From contig NZ_CP012405.1 in NCBI RefSeq assembly GCF_001305595.1, positions 36,001 to 100,000 of the forward strand: DNA of 64,000 nt, written 5' to 3'. This DNA comes from Azospirillum thiophilum. GTDB lineage: Bacteria > Pseudomonadota > Alphaproteobacteria > Azospirillales > Azospirillaceae. Both the position numbers and the translations under genes were made by a program. Each line of letters starts with the position of its first letter. Position 1 is the stretch's first letter. The notes under the pieces are model-generated. The model had not been told where the DNA came from. It made no database searches and saw only the letters and a program-made list of their open reading frames with translations. Of the stretch, positions 18,420-27,627 are shown piece after piece.

Positions 18420-19256
18420 GGGCTGTTGCATGGAGGTGATGATGGCAAGAAATCGCCCCAGCCGGTCGTTGCTCAGGCGACGCGGACGGAGTTCGGGCGT
18501 CCAAGATCGAGCATGCGTTTGAGGACCGCGACGCCAACAATGACCTCGGTGGCTTGCGCCTGATCGGAGTGGAAGCGCAGCGTGTCGCCGAGGACGCCCT
18601 TCCAACGCGCCACTTGGCTCTCAACGCCAGCCCGCTTGTTGTAGCCACTGGTCCGCTGCCACGCCATCCGGCCCGTCTCCGTGATCGTCTGGATGTGGCG
18701 ATCGCGTTGGGTCGGTGACGTGGTGGCGGTGTCGCTGAGCACGGCGTCGCGGCGGGGCGGTGCCACCACCGCGGCGTCGGGATGGCGTTCGTGGACCGAC
18801 GCGCAGACCCCGGTCCGGTCATACGCGCCATCCCCAGTCACCGCGGTCCGTCAGCGTGGCCGCGACAATCCGGCCGCTCGCGGCGTCCAGGCCGATGTGC
18901 AGCGCCCGCCAGGAGCGCCGCCTTTTGGTGCCGTGCTTCTCGATCAGCCATTCGCCCGGCCCCCACAGCTTCAGCCCGGTGCTGTCCACCAGCAGGTGGA
19001 TGGGCCCGCCGGCCGACCGCGGTAATGACGCCAGCGTCACCGTCCGGGCGCGGCGGGCGAGGGTCGAGTGATCCGGCACCGGCAGATCCAGGCCGAGCAG
19101 ATGGAGGATGGAGGCGAGGAGCCCTTCGGTCTGGCGCAGCGCCAGACGAAACACCGCGCGCAGCATGAGCGCGGTGGTGATTGTAGGGCATGGCGGGCGA
19201 TCCAGGCGGAAACGAGGCCGCGGCCTACGACAACGCGCCCATCCGTGCAACAACGC
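18420..19256 (-). mobile_element. IS5-family element, copy B (defective)
   Basis: 837 bp, nearly identical to copy A at 4674-5573 with the same terminal repeats (GGGCTGTTGCA and TGCAACAACGC). It differs by a 62-bp deletion at about 18842 and one C fewer in the homopolymer run; these account for the whole length difference. The deletion lies between two CACCG repeats that are both present in copy A (5093 and 5155). The transposase reads leftward and stops after LTDRG because of the deletion, so the two copies are broken at different places. No target duplication is evident. Confidence 0.86.
18473..19240 (-). pseudogene. IS5-family transposase, broken by a 62-bp deletion (copy B)
   Basis: The N-terminal part reads LMLRAVFRLALRQTEG through LVDSTGLKLWGPGEWLIEKH (open where copy A is shifted) and WRALHIGLDAASGRIVAATL, then goes out of frame at the deletion near 18842. 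The C-terminal part resumes at VTGDGAYDRTG and continues to the stop at 18473. The approximately 80-residue N-terminal segment expected before LMLR is missing, as in copy A, so both descend from the same deletion derivative. Confidence 0.82.
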
Positions 19257-19271
19257 GGGTCCAGACCCTAA

Positions 19272-19429
19272 CAGGGTGCGGAAAAAGGCTTTTGCGTCGC
19301 GAGGGAGGGGGATTTTCGGCAAGATTAGGAAAGGCCGAAGCAAGATACTGGTGGTATCTTGCAAGGTCTTGACGCGAGATTGCCGGAAAGAACCCGACCG
19401 CAGCAGCAAAATGGTTTTTCCGCACCCTG
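19272..19429. repeat. MITE-like element: 158 bp, 15-bp terminal inverted repeats, CTAA duplication
   Basis: The ends are CAGGGTGCGGAAAAA (19272-19286) and its exact complement at 19415-19429; with three mismatches the similarity extends inward to 24 bases. CTAA stands directly before the left end and directly after the right end, fitting a 4-bp target duplication of the YTAR type used by IS5-family transposases. There is no coding capacity. The right CTAA includes the complement of the parB stop codon, so insertion preserved the ParB C-terminus. Confidence 0.8.
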
Positions 19430-20302
19430 CTAATCCCCGAGCAGGCCGGCGATCCGCTGCCGCAGCGTGTCCAGCGCCGCCCGCTCCGCGGCGCCGATCC
19501 CCTCGCGGTTCTCCTCCAGCTTGCCGACCGCCTGGATCATGCCGCGCACCGCGGCGCCGGCGGCCCGGCGCTTCAGCACGATGCCGCCAGGATCCCGGCC
19601 GCCAGGATCCTGCCGTTTCAGCGCCTGCCGCGTCTCGGCCACCGCGCGGGCGGTGGCTCCCTTGCGGGCGAGCACCCACAGCTTGCGCCGGCCCGCCTCG
19701 TCGGGCGCGGCGGCGACCTCCTCCAGCGTGGTGGGCGGTACGCGGTCGGTCAGGGTCAGATACTCGTCCAGCACATCCGACGGCAGGGCGAGGATGCCGA
19801 GCGCGCGGGAGATCGCGGCCGGCGTCTTGCCCACCACCTCGGCCAGCTTGTCCTGGGTGTAGCCGTGCTTGGCCCGCAGCCCGTCGAGCGAGCGTGCGGT
19901 CTCCACCGCGTTCAGCGCCTTGCGCTGGAGATTGTCGACCAACGCCAGTTCGTCGGGGTCGCCGCCGAGGATGCGGGCGAAGATGGTGCTGCGCCCCAGC
20001 AGCTCGAACACCCGCAGCCGGCGGCCGCCGCCGACCAGGGCATAGCCGTCCTCGCCGCTGCGCGTCACCAGGATCGGGTACATCAGCCCGTGCCGTTCGA
20101 CCGACCGCCGCAACTCCTCCAGCGAGGCGTCGTCCTGCGCCGCCCGCGGCTGGTGGGCATGGCGGTCGATACGGTCGATGTCGACCTCGATGACGGGGGG
20201 GAAATCCTCCGACACGCCGAACACCGCGTTGCGGATGGCCTGCGGCTGGCCTGCGGGAGCGGGGGCCGTCAGGTCGGCGCGGCGGGCGAGCTTACGCGAC
20301 AT
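19430..20302 (-). CDS. parB: ParB-family partition protein
   Basis: 290 residues from ATG 20302; the frame is open to 20479 but that part lies inside parA. Residues about 40-130 are the ParB/Spo0J N-terminal domain (HAHQPRAAQDDASLEELRRS, GLMYPILV, ALVGGGRRLRVFELLG). A helix-turn-helix follows (YTQDKLAEVVGKTPAAISRA) and then a C-terminal region. ParB binds parS sites, spreads, and with ParA segregates the replicon. Its start overlaps the end of parA by 11 bases. The stop codon is the border of the MITE-like element. Confidence 0.9.
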   Translation of the reverse strand: MSRKLARRADLTAPAPAGQPQAIRNAVFGVSEDFPPVIEVDIDRIDRHAHQPRAAQDDASLEELRRSVERHGLMYPILVTRSGEDGYALVGGGRRLRVFELLGRSTIFARILGGDPDELALVDNLQRKALNAVETARSLDGLRAKHGYTQDKLAEVVGKTPAAISRALGILALPSDVLDEYLTLTDRVPPTTLEEVAAAPDEAGRRKLWVLARKGATARAVAETRQALKRQDPGGRDPGGIVLKRRAAGAAVRGMIQAVGKLEENREGIGAAERAALDTLRQRIAGLLGD

Positions 20303-21296
20303 TGAGCTTCTTCTCCTTGCGGGCCCGGGCGGCGGCGCGCACGTCGGCGGCGACCTGTTCGAACACGGCGCGGCCGGGAACAGTCTTGACCGCCGACAGG
20401 GTGATGACGCCGGCCGCGGCGGCCTGCCCATAGACGGTGGCGCGGGGAATCGGGTCGTAGATGCGGTAGCGCTCGCCATAGGCGCGCCACAGATCCTCCA
20501 GCGTCGCCTTGTCCTGGGTCAGCCGGGCGGAGAACAGGGTGGGCAGGATGCCGATCACCTCGAGATGCGGATTGCGCCGCCGCCGCAACCCCTCCAGCGA
20601 GCGCAGCACATGGCGCAGCCCGACCAGCGCCAGCGATTCCGTCTGCACCGGCACCAGCAGCAGATCCGCCGCCTCCAGCGCGCCGACCGTCACCAGCCCC
20701 AGGTTCGGCGCGGTGTCGAGCACGATGTAGTCGTAGAGGTGGCGCACCTCGCCGATCCGGTGGCGGATCGTCGTCAGCTTGCCGGTGGCCAGCTCGACGT
20801 CGGCGTCGGACAGGCTGACGAAGGCCGGCACCAGATCCAGCCGCGGTTCGGAGGTCTGCAGGATATAGTCGGTGAAGGGCCGGTCGTCGGCCAGCGCGTA
20901 GTAGAGCGTCTGTCGCTCCGCCTCCATCCGGTCGATCTGCGCCGGCGAATAGCCGAGATGGACGGTCGCCGATCCCTGGCTGTCGCAATCGACCAGCAGC
21001 ACCCGCGCCCCCTGCGCCAGCAGGCAATAGGCAAGGCACAGGCTGGTTTCCGTCTTTGCGGTGCCGCCCTTCTGGTTGCCGGCCATCACCACCGTGGCAT
21101 GGCGCGGACGGTCGGAGCCGCGTTCGGTCTCGACCAACTCGGCCACCGTCTTGGGCGTGCGTTCCGCGGCGCTTTCCCAGCGGCTGACCTGCGAGCGGTC
21201 GTATTTCCGCCCGAGCCTCTCGTTCAGCCATGCGGCCAACTCGCCCTGGCTCCAGCCGCGTTCCTCGCGCAGGCCCTTCAGGCTTTCCCCCGCCAT
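20292..21296 (-). CDS. parA: ParA-family partition ATPase with N-terminal helix-turn-helix
   Basis: 334 residues from ATG 21296; a longer start at 21332 is possible. The first ~70 residues form an HTH of XRE-like pattern (LKGLREERGWSQGELAAWLN, YDRSQVSRWES), the rest a ParA ATPase: deviant Walker A AGNQKGGTAKTETS, RVLLVDCDSQGSATVHLG, YDYIVLDTAPNLGLVTVGAL. HTH-fused ParAs usually repress their own operon. The P-loop has Ala where KGGxGKT has Gly. It forms the segregation operon with parB and suggests a plasmid or chromid. Confidence 0.9.
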   Translation of the reverse strand: MAGESLKGLREERGWSQGELAAWLNERLGRKYDRSQVSRWESAAERTPKTVAELVETERGSDRPRHATVVMAGNQKGGTAKTETSLCLAYCLLAQGARVLLVDCDSQGSATVHLGYSPAQIDRMEAERQTLYYALADDRPFTDYILQTSEPRLDLVPAFVSLSDADVELATGKLTTIRHRIGEVRHLYDYIVLDTAPNLGLVTVGALEAADLLLVPVQTESLALVGLRHVLRSLEGLRRRRNPHLEVIGILPTLFSARLTQDKATLEDLWRAYGERYRIYDPIPRATVYGQAAAAGVITLSAVKTVPGRAVFEQVAADVRAAARARKEKKLNVA

Positions 21297-21400
21297 GATC
21301 CGCACACTCCCCCGTCGAACAGACGGCGGCATCCTTCGCCGCGACCCTCAACATTGTCAACCGTCCGCTGGCCGGATGCCTCAACAGGACGGGCCGGTCT

Positions 21401-22060
21401 TCAGCCGGGGCGCTGCCCGGGTGCGGACGGGATGACGGCCTTCAGCCCGTCGACCAGCCGGTCGAGTCCGAACAGGAAGCGGGCGTCGTCATCGTCGTCC
21501 GCGATCAGCATCACCGTGGCGGCGATGTCCGGGTAGCGGGCCGCCTGCTCCGCTGTCATCTGCTGCGCGATGCGCTTCAAATCCACCCCATCGCCGCCGC
21601 CGTTGGGAGGCAAGGTCGCCTGCTCCTCGATGGTGAAGCCCAGCACGTAATATTGCAGCGTGAGCATGGCGCGGGCGGCCGTGTGCCCGTCGGCACCGGC
21701 GGCCCGCAATCTGGCGATGATGCGGTCGCTGATCCGCAGCACATTGTCCATCATCGGAAAGGTGCCGGCATAGAACCGCGCGCCGTCGCGCCGCGATTTC
21801 AGGGTGCGGCGGAACTCCACCGCCATCGCTTTCACCCATGCATCCCAGGGCAGCCCGTCGTCGGGCGGCAGCACCATCCCTGCCAGCAGGGCGTCGGCCA
21901 TGGCGTCCAGCAGCGCCTGCTTGTTGGCGAAATGCCAGTAGAGCGACGGCGCCTGGATGTTCAGCGCCCCGGCGAGCCGCCGCATCGTCAGCCCATCCAC
22001 CCCGACCTCGTCCAGCAAGGCCATGGCGGCATCGATAATGTCCTGTCGCTGCACCCGCAT
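21401..22060 (-). CDS. TetR-family regulator (TetR_C subfamily)
   Basis: 219 residues. The N-terminal HTH (DIIDAAMALLDEVGVDGLTM, RRLAGALNIQAPSLYWHFAN) is textbook TetR, and the YWHF-NKQALLDAMADALL stretch plus C-terminal layout resemble the tetracycline-repressor subfamily. It is divergent from the PNPOx gene; the 96 bp between them contain two near-identical palindromes, so it likely represses both itself and the flavoprotein until a small ligand binds. Confidence 0.88.
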   Translation of the reverse strand: MRVQRQDIIDAAMALLDEVGVDGLTMRRLAGALNIQAPSLYWHFANKQALLDAMADALLAGMVLPPDDGLPWDAWVKAMAVEFRRTLKSRRDGARFYAGTFPMMDNVLRISDRIIARLRAAGADGHTAARAMLTLQYYVLGFTIEEQATLPPNGGGDGVDLKRIAQQMTAEQAARYPDIAATVMLIADDDDDARFLFGLDRLVDGLKAVIPSAPGQRPG

Positions 22061-22096
22061 GGCCGCTTCCCCGCCGTCCTCGTCGTGGTTGACAAT

Positions 22097-22128
22097 CTAA
22101 CGGCGTTAGGCAAATCTAACAACGTTAG
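22097..22128. promoter_or_regulatory. Twin TetR-type operators
   Basis: CTAACGGCGTTAG at 22097-22109 and CTAACAACGTTAG at 22116-22128 share the half-site CTAAC/GTTAG; centres are 19 bp apart, about two helical turns, placing dimers on the same face. They lie in the gap between the TetR gene and the divergent PNPOx gene. Confidence 0.8.
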
Positions 22129-22156
22129 TTTTGCGGAAAGCCATCGAGGAAAGCCC

Positions 22157-22807
22157 ATGGATCCCCATCGCATCCTTACCGTCGAGGCGCTGCGGCAGCT
22201 CTACGACATGCCGACCGAGCGCATGCAGAAGACGACCTTCCCGTTCCTGGACGATCACTGCCTGCGCTTCGTCGCGGAATCGCCGCTGGTCTTCGTCGCC
22301 ACCGCGAGCGGCGGCGGAATGGCTGGCGGTATGGATTGTTCACCCCGCGGCGGGCGGCCCGGCTTCGTCCATGCGGAGGACCGCCGGACGCTGGCCCTGC
22401 CCGACTGGCCCGGCAACAACAAGCTGTCGTCGATCACCAACATCCTGACCTCCGACGGGGCCTGCGGGCTGGTGTTCCTGGTGCCGGAGATGGACATCTT
22501 CCTGCGGGTGAACGGCATCGCCACCGTCACCACCGACCCGGCGCTGCTCGGACGGCTGACCGAGGAGGGACGCACGCCGAAGGCCGCCATCCGGCTGGCC
22601 GTGCAGGAAGCCTTCTTCCATTGCGGCAAGGCGCTGCGCCGGTCCCATCTGTGGCAGCCCGACGCCTGGGTCATCCCGCAGGACATGCCGTCGCCGGGGC
22701 AGGTGGTGAAGGACCAGACGGGGCTGGCGGAGCTGTCGGTCGAGCAGATCGATGCGATGTACGAGAAGGCGCTGGCCGAACAGCTCTATCGCGAGTCGAA
22801 GGTATGA
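22157..22807 (+). CDS. Pyridoxamine 5'-phosphate oxidase-family FMN-binding protein
   Basis: 216 residues. The pattern PLVFVATASGGGMAGGMDCS, the LALPDWPGNNKLSSITNIL stretch and VPEMDIFLRVNGIATVTTD match the split-barrel PNPOx-like group often annotated MSMEG_1061 family. These bind FMN (or F420 in other taxa) and reduce small molecules; the C-terminal CGKALRRSHLWQP stretch is also typical. It is controlled by the divergent TetR, so an enzyme induced by a toxic or aromatic compound is plausible. The substrate is unknown. Confidence 0.8.
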   Translation: MDPHRILTVEALRQLYDMPTERMQKTTFPFLDDHCLRFVAESPLVFVATASGGGMAGGMDCSPRGGRPGFVHAEDRRTLALPDWPGNNKLSSITNILTSDGACGLVFLVPEMDIFLRVNGIATVTTDPALLGRLTEEGRTPKAAIRLAVQEAFFHCGKALRRSHLWQPDAWVIPQDMPSPGQVVKDQTGLAELSVEQIDAMYEKALAEQLYRESKV

Positions 22808-22809
22808 TA

Positions 22810-22842
22810 CCAGCGGCACTGGTCATTGACCAATGCCGCTGG
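22810..22842. terminator. 33-bp near-perfect palindrome after the PNPOx gene
   Basis: CCAGCGGCACTGGTCATTGA followed by CCAATGCCGCTGG reads the same on both strands except for one base pair in each arm. It begins 3 bp past the stop, so it can fold into a strong hairpin; no U-run follows. A second stem (GGCTTTTG/CAAAAGCC) follows at 22922-22949. Terminator or REP-like element between convergent genes. Confidence 0.6.
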
Positions 22843-22962
22843 AGGGCCGCGACGGCGGCCCCGCGGGCCCATGCCCGCGAAGCCAAGCGGGCGGACGCCC
22901 GCGCCGGCGACTGAGGAAATGGCTTTTGATGGGTCACCAGCAAAAGCCGTTGGTCTGAACTG

Positions 22963-23753
22963 TCAGGCTGCCGCCCCAGGCCCGGGGACCGCGCCCGGCG
23001 GGCATTTGCCGAGGATGATCATGCCCAGCACCTCGTCCTTGGTGACGTCGGCGACGCTGGCGCTGCCGACCAGCTTGCCGTTCTTCATCACATGGATGCG
23101 GTCGGCCAGGTCGAAGACGTCGTGGATGTCGTGGGAGATCAGGAAGATGCCGATCCCCTCCTGCTTCAGCTGCTTCACCAGCTCGCCGACCTGCCGGGTC
23201 TCGGCCGGGCCAAGCGCCGCGGTCGGCTCGTCCATGATCAGGACGCGGGCGTCGAAATGGATGGCGCGGGCAATGGCGACCGACTGGCGCTGGCCGCCCG
23301 ACAGAGCCTTCACCGGCTCCTTGAAGCGGCGGAAATGGGGATTGAGGCGGCCCATCACCTTGCGCGCCTCCGCCTCCATCGCGTGGTCGTCCAGCGTGCC
23401 CCAGGCGGTCAGCTTCTCCCGCCCGAGGAAGATGTTGGCGGCGGCGTCGACATTGTCGGCCAGCGCCAGCGTCTGGTAGATCGTCTCGATGCCGCAGCGC
23501 TTGGCATCGCGCGGGCTGGCTATGTGGACCGGCTCGCCGTTCACCCGGATCTCGCCATGGTCGGCGGCATAGGCGCCCGACAGGATCTTGATCAGCGTCG
23601 ATTTGCCGGCCCCGTTGTGGCCCAGCAGCCCGACCACCTCGCCGGCGTGCAAATCGATGCTGACGCCGTCCACCGCCTTGATGCCGCCGAAGGCGATGGA
23701 GACGTCGCGCATCTCCACCAGCGGCACCGCCTGCGGCGTCGTTCCGAGGCCGG

Positions 23754-23757
<4 letters not shown>
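22963..23757 (-). CDS. xylG: Xylose ABC transporter ATP-binding protein, single-domain XylG type
   Basis: 264 residues. Walker A is GLLGHNGAGKSTLIK, the signature LSGGQRQSVAIARAI and Walker B VLIMDEPTAALG. Classical XylG/RbsA proteins have two ATPase domains (about 500 residues); this one has only one, as in FrcA, and must work as a homodimer. It energises the XylH permease. The start (ATG 23757) overlaps the xylH stop (ATGA). Sugar specificity is inferred from neighbouring xylA and xylB. Confidence 0.85.
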
Positions 23758-25060
<1,303 letters not shown>

Positions 25061-25061
<1 letters not shown>

Positions 25062-26119
25062 CAGTTGCAGACCTTGACGCTGCCCGGCTTCACGCCCTGG
25101 CAGACCACGTCCTTGGTGATCCAGCCGGCATCGACCACCATCCCCAGATTGTCCTTGGTGATGGCGACCGGGGTCAGGAACAGCGAGGTCATCTTCTGCT
25201 TCTTCGGCCCGCCGTCGAAGGTCGCGGCACCGGCGATGTCGGTCATCTTCTTGCCGCCGGCGAGATCCAGGGCGATCTCCGCGGCGCGGCGGCCCAGCTC
25301 GCGGGCATCCTTCCACACCGACACCGTCTGGGTGCCGAGAGCGATGCGGTTCAGCGCCGCCTTGTCGCCGTCCTGGCCCGACACCGGCACGGTTCCCGCC
25401 AGCCCCTGCGCCGCCAGCGCCGCCACCGCGCCGCCGGCGGTGCCGTCGTTGGAGGCGACCACCGCATCGACCTTGTTGGCGGTCTTGGTCAGGATCTGCT
25501 CCATGTTCTGCTGGGCGATGGCCGGCAGCCACTTGTCGGTGTAGGCCTCGCCGACATTCTTCACGTCGCCGCGGTCGATGGCGGCCTTCAGCACCTCCAT
25601 CTGGCCGGCGAACAGGAAGTCCGCGTTGGGATCGGTGGAGCTGCCCTTGATGAAGGCGTAGTTGCCCTTGGGCTTCAGCGCGAAGACGCTGCGCGCCTGG
25701 AGCCGGCCGACCTCCTTGTTGTCGAAGGTGATGTAGAAGGCCGACGGGATCTCGATCAGCCGGTCATAGCCGACGACGGGGATGCCTTCGGCCGCCGCCT
25801 TCTCCACCGCCGGGCGGATGGCGTCGCCGTCCTGCGCCAGGATGATCAGCGCCTGGGCACCGCGGGAGATCAGCGATTCGATGTCCGACAGCTGCTTGGC
25901 CGGCGAGGACTGGGCGTCGGCCGACAGGTATTTGCCGCCCGCCTTCTCGACCACGGCCTTGATCGCCGCCTCGTCGGTCTTCCAGCGCTCCTCCTGGAAG
26001 TTCGACCAGGACACGCCGACGGTGGCGCCGGCGGCCAGTGCCGCCGTGGAGGTCATGGTCATGGCGGCGGCCAGCGTCAGGAACAGGCCGGCGGCGGTAG
26101 CGGTGAGGCGGTGCTTCAT
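25061..26119 (-). CDS. xylF: Periplasmic D-xylose-binding protein
   Basis: 352 residues with a signal peptide (residues 1-30, cleavage after AALAAG region). VGVSWSNFQEERWKTDEAAI and YDRLIEIPSAFYITFDNKEV are highly characteristic of XylF; the latter belongs to the sugar-binding hinge. VVASNDGTAGGAVAAL is the second-lobe motif. It captures xylose in the periplasm for XylH/XylG. It is the first gene of the transporter part, separated from xylA by 185 bp holding an inverted repeat. Confidence 0.93.
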
Positions 26120-26173
26120 CGTGTTTCCTCCCTGTGTGGCCGCATGGGTTCAGCGGCGTTATGGACGTGAAAT

Positions 26174-26290
26174 CCCCCTCTCCCCCCCGGGGAGAGGGTC
26201 GGGGTGAGGGGGATGCACATTCTAGATTCTTGCTGGAGGGCCGCCGCGCGACCCCCTCACCCTAACCCTCTCCCCGGGGGGGAGAGGGGA
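26174..26290. repeat. Inverted pair of 38-bp REP-like palindromic sequences
   Basis: A CCCCCTCTCCCCCCCGGGGA-type block (26174-26212) returns in inverse orientation at 26252-26290, with two or three mismatches; each arm is itself partly palindromic. Similar G/C-rich extragenic repeats are common in many proteobacteria. It lies between xylA (ends 26305) and xylF (starts 26119), where the mRNA could fold into a large hairpin and be processed or terminated. Confidence 0.8.
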
Positions 26291-26304
26291 TATCGCTATG
26301 GGGT

Positions 26305-27627
26305 TCAGACGTAGCGGTTGACGATGTTCTCCAGATACTCCTGCCGGCCGGAGCGCGGCTGCGGGGCGAGGCCGCCGGCGAGCGCCCGGTCGGCCAGGGT
26401 GGCGAGGTCGCGTTTTCCGGCCAGGATCGCCCGGCCCTCCTCACCGTCCCAGCCGGCATAGCGCTCGGTCAGCGGCCCGGTCAGCGCGCCGTCCTCCAGC
26501 ATCTGGGCCGCCTGCAGCAGGGCGCGGGCGCAAGTGTCGATGCCCCCGATATGGCCGTGCAGCAGGTCGGCGGGGTCGAGCGACTGGCGGCGGATCTTGG
26601 CGTCGAAATTCAGGCCGCCGGTGGTGAAGCCGCCGCCCTTCAGGATGTCGTGCAGGACCACCGTCGTCTCGCCGATGTCGTTGGCGAACTGGTCGGTGTC
26701 CCAGCCCAGCAGCGCGTCGCCGCGGTTCATGTCGAGGGAGCCGAAGATGCCGAGCGCCAGCGCCAGCCCCACCTCGTGCTGGAAGCTGTGGCCGGCGAGG
26801 ATGGCGTGGTTCTGCTCGATGTTCACCCGCACGTCGGCAAGCAGGTCGTAACGCTCCAGGAAGCCGTAGACGGTGGCGACGTCGAAGTCGTACTGGTGTT
26901 TTGTCGGCTCGCGCGGCTTCGGTTCGATCAGGATCGGCCCGTCGAAGCCTATCCTGTGCTTGTGCTCCACCACCATCGCCAGGAAGCGGCCCATCTGGTC
27001 CAGCTCGCGCTTCAGGTCGGTGTTCAGCAGCGTCTCATAGCCCTCGCGCCCGCCCCACATGACGTAGTTGGCGCCGCCCAGCGCATGGGTCGCCTCCAGC
27101 GCGGCGCGCACCTGCCCGCAGGCATAGAGGAAGACGTCCGGGTCCGGGTTGGTCGCAGCGCCGGCCATGTAGCGCCGGTTGGAGAACAGGTTGGCCGTGC
27201 CCCACAGCAGCCGCACCTTCGCCGTCTCCATCTTGGCGGCGAACAGATCGGTGACGGCCTTCAGGTTGTCGACGCTCTCGACCAGCGTCTCGCCTTCCGG
27301 GGCGGCGTCGAGGTCGTGGAAGCAGAAGAAGGGGATGTCCAGCAGGCGGAACATCTCGAAGGCGACGTCGGCCTTGGCGCGCGCCGCCGCCATCGGGTCG
27401 AATCCTGGACGCATCCACGGGCGCAGGAAGGTCTCGCCGCCGAAGGGGTCGCCGCCCGGCCAGCAGAAGCTGTGCCAGTAGCAGGCGGCGAGCCGCAGAT
27501 GGTCCTCCATCCGTTTGCCCAGCACCACGCGGTCCTTGTCGTACCAGCGGTAGGACAGCGGGTCGCGGCTGTCCGGCCCGCGATAGGCCACCGGGGACAG
27601 GTCGCCGAAGAAGGGAACGGTGCTCAA
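26305..27627 (-). CDS. xylA: Xylose isomerase
   Basis: 440 residues from a TTG at 27627, the same length as E. coli XylA. An AAGGAG ribosome site lies 8 bases before this TTG, and the codon overlaps the xylB stop (TTGA), favouring it over upstream starts. DHLRLAACYWHSFCWPG, the catalytic PFFCFHDLDAAPEG (His/Asp) and the metal-binding EPKPREPTKHQYDFD are present. It converts D-xylose to D-xylulose in the cytoplasm. Confidence 0.95.
   Translation of the reverse strand: MSTVPFFGDLSPVAYRGPDSRDPLSYRWYDKDRVVLGKRMEDHLRLAACYWHSFCWPGGDPFGGETFLRPWMRPGFDPMAAARAKADVAFEMFRLLDIPFFCFHDLDAAPEGETLVESVDNLKAVTDLFAAKMETAKVRLLWGTANLFSNRRYMAGAATNPDPDVFLYACGQVRAALEATHALGGANYVMWGGREGYETLLNTDLKRELDQMGRFLAMVVEHKHRIGFDGPILIEPKPREPTKHQYDFDVATVYGFLERYDLLADVRVNIEQNHAILAGHSFQHEVGLALALGIFGSLDMNRGDALLGWDTDQFANDIGETTVVLHDILKGGGFTTGGLNFDAKIRRQSLDPADLLHGHIGGIDTCARALLQAAQMLEDGALTGPLTERYAGWDGEEGRAILAGKRDLATLADRALAGGLAPQPRSGRQEYLENIVNRYV

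Noticed and set aside
18135..18605. Minus-strand open frame joining the AT-rich tract to IS copy B
   Set aside because: Its first half is shifted transposase sequence and the rest has no family features. It is an accident of the insertion boundary.
21297..21400. A parS or iteron site upstream of parA
   Set aside because: Two CCTCAACA stretches and a TTGACA were seen on inspection, but no convincing palindrome or repeat set, so no site is called.
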